From: Bacteroidales bacterium UBA2939
Lineage (GTDB): Bacteria > Bacteroidota > Bacteroidia > Bacteroidales > P3
Assembly (NCBI GenBank): GCA_002349055.1
Contig: DECD01000013.1
Span: forward strand, 60,262-68,458
Direction: 5' to 3'
Length of the DNA stretch: 8,197 nt
How positions within the stretch are numbered: position 1 is the stretch's first letter; every line of letters starts with the position of its first letter. A program made the translations under genes and the position numbers. This document shows positions 6,228 through 8,197 of this stretch, piece by piece. The notes beneath the pieces were generated by a model that saw nothing but the letters and a program-made list of their open reading frames with translations, was not told where the DNA came from and made no database searches.

Positions 6228-6269
6228 CCCCTCAGTCACTTTGTGACAGCTCCCCTAACTGAGGGGAGC
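6228..6269. repeat. GC-rich palindromic repeat element between eno and the modular protein gene
   Basis: A 42-bp element can fold in two competing ways. In one, CCCCTCAGT (6228-6236) pairs with ACTGAGGGG (6258-6266). In the other, two adjacent hairpins form: GTCAC-TTT-GTGAC (6235-6247) and GCTCCCC (6249-6255) with GGGGAGC (6263-6269). It stands out as GC-rich inside a very AT-rich spacer and looks like a dispersed intergenic palindrome. It lies upstream of both flanking genes, so it is not at the position of a terminator for either. Confidence 0.7.
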
Positions 6270-6373
6270 ATCTGGACGGAGTTGCTTTTCATAAAAAATG
6301 TTAAAAACCAGACCCTTTGTAGAGATTCGGCAAAAAGTCTGTTATATATTATATGTGCGGGGGTGAAAAAGGC
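6270..6373. other. Non-coding spacer with no recognised element
   Basis: This AT-rich stretch between the palindromic element and the 31-bp repeats shows no convincing gene, RNA or hairpin. I looked for the promoter of the modular protein gene here and up to 6455 and found no clear TAnnTTTG box on the plus strand. That promoter is weak, unusual or depends on an activator. Confidence 0.5.
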
Positions 6374-6435
6374 GCGGACAATAAAAATGAGATAAACACG
6401 TTTTGCGGACAATTAAAATGAGATAAACACGTTTA
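6374..6435 (+). repeat. Two 31-bp tandem repeats upstream of the modular protein gene
   Basis: Unit 1 (6374-6404) and unit 2 (6405-6435) each begin GCGGACAAT and contain AAAATGAGATAAACACGTTT. They differ only at unit positions 10 and 31. There is no spacer between them. They end 20 bases before the ATG at 6456, where they could be paired regulator-binding sites. Repeated end sequences of a lost insertion sequence are another possibility. Confidence 0.9.
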
Positions 6436-6439
6436 AAAA

Positions 6440-6454
6440 TAATAATCATTATTA
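6440..6454. promoter_or_regulatory. AT-rich 15-bp palindrome next to the start codon, operator-like
   Basis: TAATAATCATTATTA is a perfect palindrome centred on C6447 and ends one base before the ATG at 6456. The 19 bases from 6435 to 6453 match the enterobacterial Fur-box consensus GATAATGATAATCATTATC at 15 positions. In DNA this AT-rich such a match can arise by chance, and the Bacteroidota Fur site may differ, so the operator role is only a suggestion. Confidence 0.3.
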
Positions 6455-6455
6455 A

Positions 6456-8197
6456 ATGAAAAGAAACATTTCAAAGTGGAGGATGCTGCCATTGGGCCTT
6501 ATGATGGTCCTGATGGGCATCCTGGGAATGAAAGGCGCGCATGCGCAATGTTTGGATTCGGTGCCGTGGGGCACCCCGTTGTCCTTCGAGAACAGCTGCT
6601 GCTGGACGGTGGCACCGGGCAGCGACTGGATTCGGTATGCCAATTTCGACGAGATTATCAGCGATGGCGACCCGTCGGCCGACCACCGCATCCTCTCGCC
6701 ATGGGTGCAGATTCCCGCTTCGGCGCAGCAAGACTCGCTGGCACTGATGTACCACACGGTCAGCACATGCCAGGAGGACTACAGCGTCTGCGTGACTACC
6801 GACGGAGTACACTTCGATACCCTTTTCCGCGGGAGGACGCCCGATGAGGCTTTCTATTACGACGACACCCTCTATATCGGTGCCTACGCGGGCCAGTGGG
6901 TGCGCTTTGAACTGTGCCACTATGTGTTGAACAGCATCTATGAACCCGACTCGGCCTGCTGGAACAGCTTTATGACTCGCCGGTTACTGTTTCAGAATAT
7001 CAGGTTGGGAAGCTCTGTGCTACCGGTGGCTACGATATCTTTGCCCACAAAGGCCTATGTGGGCGAAAATACCCTCTTCTCGGCCTCGCTCTACAGAGGC
7101 TCGCATACGGGCCTTACCTATACCTGGCACAGCTCGCTCATGGGGCAGACCTTCACGGGCGACAGCGTGACGATGGTCTATACCGCCGCCGGTATGGACA
7201 CGGTGACGATGGTTGCCACCAATGCCTTTGGCAACGACACGTTGGTGGGTATGGTTCAGGTGTTCGACTGCCAAGGCGTCATCGCGGCGAATCCGTGGAT
7301 GGTGAACTTCGAGACCGACTACGACTGCTGGCGCACGGTGGGTGACTATGGCTGGTCGAAATACTACTATAACAATAATCCCGGCATTATGGGCAGCAGC
7401 ATTGGTCACTCGACGATAGCGTCGCCTGCAGTAGCACTCCCAGCCGACAGCACAGGTTTGCGGCTCTACTGGAAAGACCGTCGGATGAGTTACGGGGATG
7501 CCTATTATGTGATGGTTTCGCGAGACGGGAGATTCGACCTCGACGATTACGACACCCTCTACACCTCGACGTCGCAGAACTACAGCCTGACGCAGCGCAG
7601 CGCGTCGCTGGCTGACTATGCGGGCGACACGGTGTATATTGCTTTCCGCCAGAAGTATCAGATGGGGTTCAGCGTTTTTGTTACCGACGTGAAGATGTAC
7701 AACGCCTTGGTGCCTATGGTCTCCCTCGAGGCACCGACCACCGCCGTTGCCACGGGCGACACGGTGCGCTACATCCTGCACCTCACCCAGGGCGACAACA
7801 TCACCTACACCTGGCATTCCTCCCTGCTCGACACCACTATAGTAACTATTGATTCTGTATTGTCTATTGTCTACCCCTTCCCAGGCAGCGAGACGCTGAC
7901 GGTCACGGCCACCAATGCCTACGGCAGCGACAGCGCCCAGTGTGCCATCCATGTGAAAGACTGCACCCCGCAGACCACCCTTCCGTGGTTGGAGACCTTC
8001 GCCGAAGGCACCGTCTGCTGGTACAAGCCCGAGGGCAGCAAGTTCTACGACGCCATCCCCTATGGTAACTCTGCCTATGAACGCCTGCGCCACCTCTACC
8101 TCAATACCCAAAAAGACACTCTCGGCAGCTGGATTATGTCGAAGGCCATCGAGATTCCCGCCGACACCAACTTTGGGGCGACCCTCTTCTGGAAGGT
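6456..8197 (+). CDS. Large secreted modular protein with alternating choice-of-anchor-like and PKD-like domains, 3' end outside window
   Basis: The reading frame opens at ATG 6456 and stays open for 580 codons to the right edge. A signal peptide spans about residues 1-30 (MKRN, hydrophobic core, cleavage at AHA-Q). Three lectin-like beta-sandwich modules of choice-of-anchor J type start at about 36 (PLSFENSCCW), 278 (NPWMVNFETDYDCW) and 509 (LPWLETFAEGTVCW). Each opens with Phe-Glu or Phe-Ala-Glu a few residues before Cys-Trp. Between them lie two PKD-like modules, 189-272 and 420-502, each with TYTWHSSL, then a Val-rich strand, then ATNA[FY]G, and ending in [FK]DC. The full protein is probably long, surface-exposed or secreted, and may end in a type IX secretion sorting domain beyond the window; that is inference. 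Such proteins usually act in adhesion or binding of extracellular polymers. No enzymatic motif is seen. No Shine-Dalgarno or clear promoter precedes it; two 31-bp repeats and a palindrome do. Confidence 0.8.
   Translation, partial: MKRNISKWRMLPLGLMMVLMGILGMKGAHAQCLDSVPWGTPLSFENSCCWTVAPGSDWIRYANFDEIISDGDPSADHRILSPWVQIPASAQQDSLALMYHTVSTCQEDYSVCVTTDGVHFDTLFRGRTPDEAFYYDDTLYIGAYAGQWVRFELCHYVLNSIYEPDSACWNSFMTRRLLFQNIRLGSSVLPVATISLPTKAYVGENTLFSASLYRGSHTGLTYTWHSSLMGQTFTGDSVTMVYTAAGMDTVTMVATNAFGNDTLVGMVQVFDCQGVIAANPWMVNFETDYDCWRTVGDYGWSKYYYNNNPGIMGSSIGHSTIASPAVALPADSTGLRLYWKDRRMSYGDAYYVMVSRDGRFDLDDYDTLYTSTSQNYSLTQRSASLADYAGDTVYIAFRQKYQMGFSVFVTDVKMYNALVPMVSLEAPTTAVATGDTVRYILHLTQGDNITYTWHSSLLDTTIVTIDSVLSIVYPFPGSETLTVTATNAYGSDSAQCAIHVKDCTPQTTLPWLETFAEGTVCWYKPEGSKFYDAIPYGNSAYERLRHLYLNTQKDTLGSWIMSKAIEIPADTNFGATLFWK
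7836..7874 (+). repeat. AT-rich patch with 7-bp duplication in the second PKD-like module
   Basis: TATTGTC occurs twice in tandem at 7858-7871 inside a patch much richer in A and T than the surrounding gene. It uses codons such as ATA, GTA and TTG. The second PKD-like module is three residues longer here than the first, between TWHSS and ATNA. The patch resembles a small repeat expansion, but only two clean units are present. Confidence 0.45.

Noticed and set aside
6228..6269. Intrinsic terminator
   Set aside because: The hairpin lies upstream of both neighbouring genes, and its 3' side on either strand is not followed by a clean U-tract ending a gene. On the minus strand the A-tract belongs to the eno promoter.
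6159..6395. 78-codon open frame in the eno upstream spacer
   Set aside because: It crosses the eno promoter, the poly-T tract, the palindromic element and part of a tandem repeat. It has no start context and its composition fits non-coding DNA.
6374..6435. CRISPR array
   Set aside because: The two repeats are directly adjacent with no spacers and there are no cas genes.
7020..8111. 363-codon minus-strand open frame at the right end
   Set aside because: It is antisense to the modular secreted protein, whose frame has a signal peptide and repeated domains.

Overview
The window looks like chromosomal DNA from a member of the phylum Bacteroidota, probably order Bacteroidales. Three things point there. 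Promoter elements match the Bacteroidota form (TTTG, about 19-22 bases, then TAnnTTTG). Start codons lack Shine-Dalgarno sequences and are preceded by AT-rich leaders. The gene content is rich in exported outer-membrane or surface proteins. Coding DNA is GC-rich and spacers are very AT-rich. Family and genus cannot be fixed from the sequence alone.

Layout. On the minus strand (2856 down to 1) is a two-gene operon. The first gene encodes a 912-residue exported M48-type zinc metalloprotease whose C-terminus looks like an outer-membrane beta-barrel. Four bases later begins a second exported protein, cut by the window edge, whose N-terminus resembles a GH2 beta-galactosidase. A 126-bp divergent promoter region (2857-2982) with two mirror-image TATCTTTG boxes separates this operon from a plus-strand pair. 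That pair is a small outer-membrane beta-barrel protein (2983-3804) and, overlapping it by 8 bp, the ribosome-assembly GTPase gene rsgA (3797-4840). rsgA meets enolase (eno, 4830-6122, minus) tail to tail with an 11-bp overlap. A 333-bp spacer (6123-6455) holds a textbook Bacteroidota promoter for eno, a GC-rich palindromic element, two 31-bp tandem repeats and an AT-rich palindrome. It is followed by the first 580 residues of a large secreted modular protein of alternating lectin-like (choice-of-anchor-like) and PKD-like domains, open at the right edge (6456-8197).

Function. eno and rsgA are housekeeping genes (glycolysis, 30S subunit maturation). The other four products are exported envelope or secreted proteins. 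The divergent promoters could co-express the protease-barrel operon and the small barrel-rsgA pair, but no shared pathway is evident.

Most unusual features. Short repeats of intergenic type lie in frame inside coding sequence. rsgA carries a 105-bp palindromic element (exactly 35 codons) between its G2 and G3 GTPase motifs, and a 7-bp tandem repeat in its N-terminal domain. The protease has a degenerate 9-bp repeat encoding a Ser-Glu linker, the small barrel protein a 15-bp tandem repeat, and the modular protein an AT-rich patch with a 7-bp duplication. No mobile-element transposase, RNA gene or CRISPR array was seen. I do not see a clear new defence or biosynthetic system here. The candidates for novelty are the protease-barrel fusion and the repeat insertion in rsgA.
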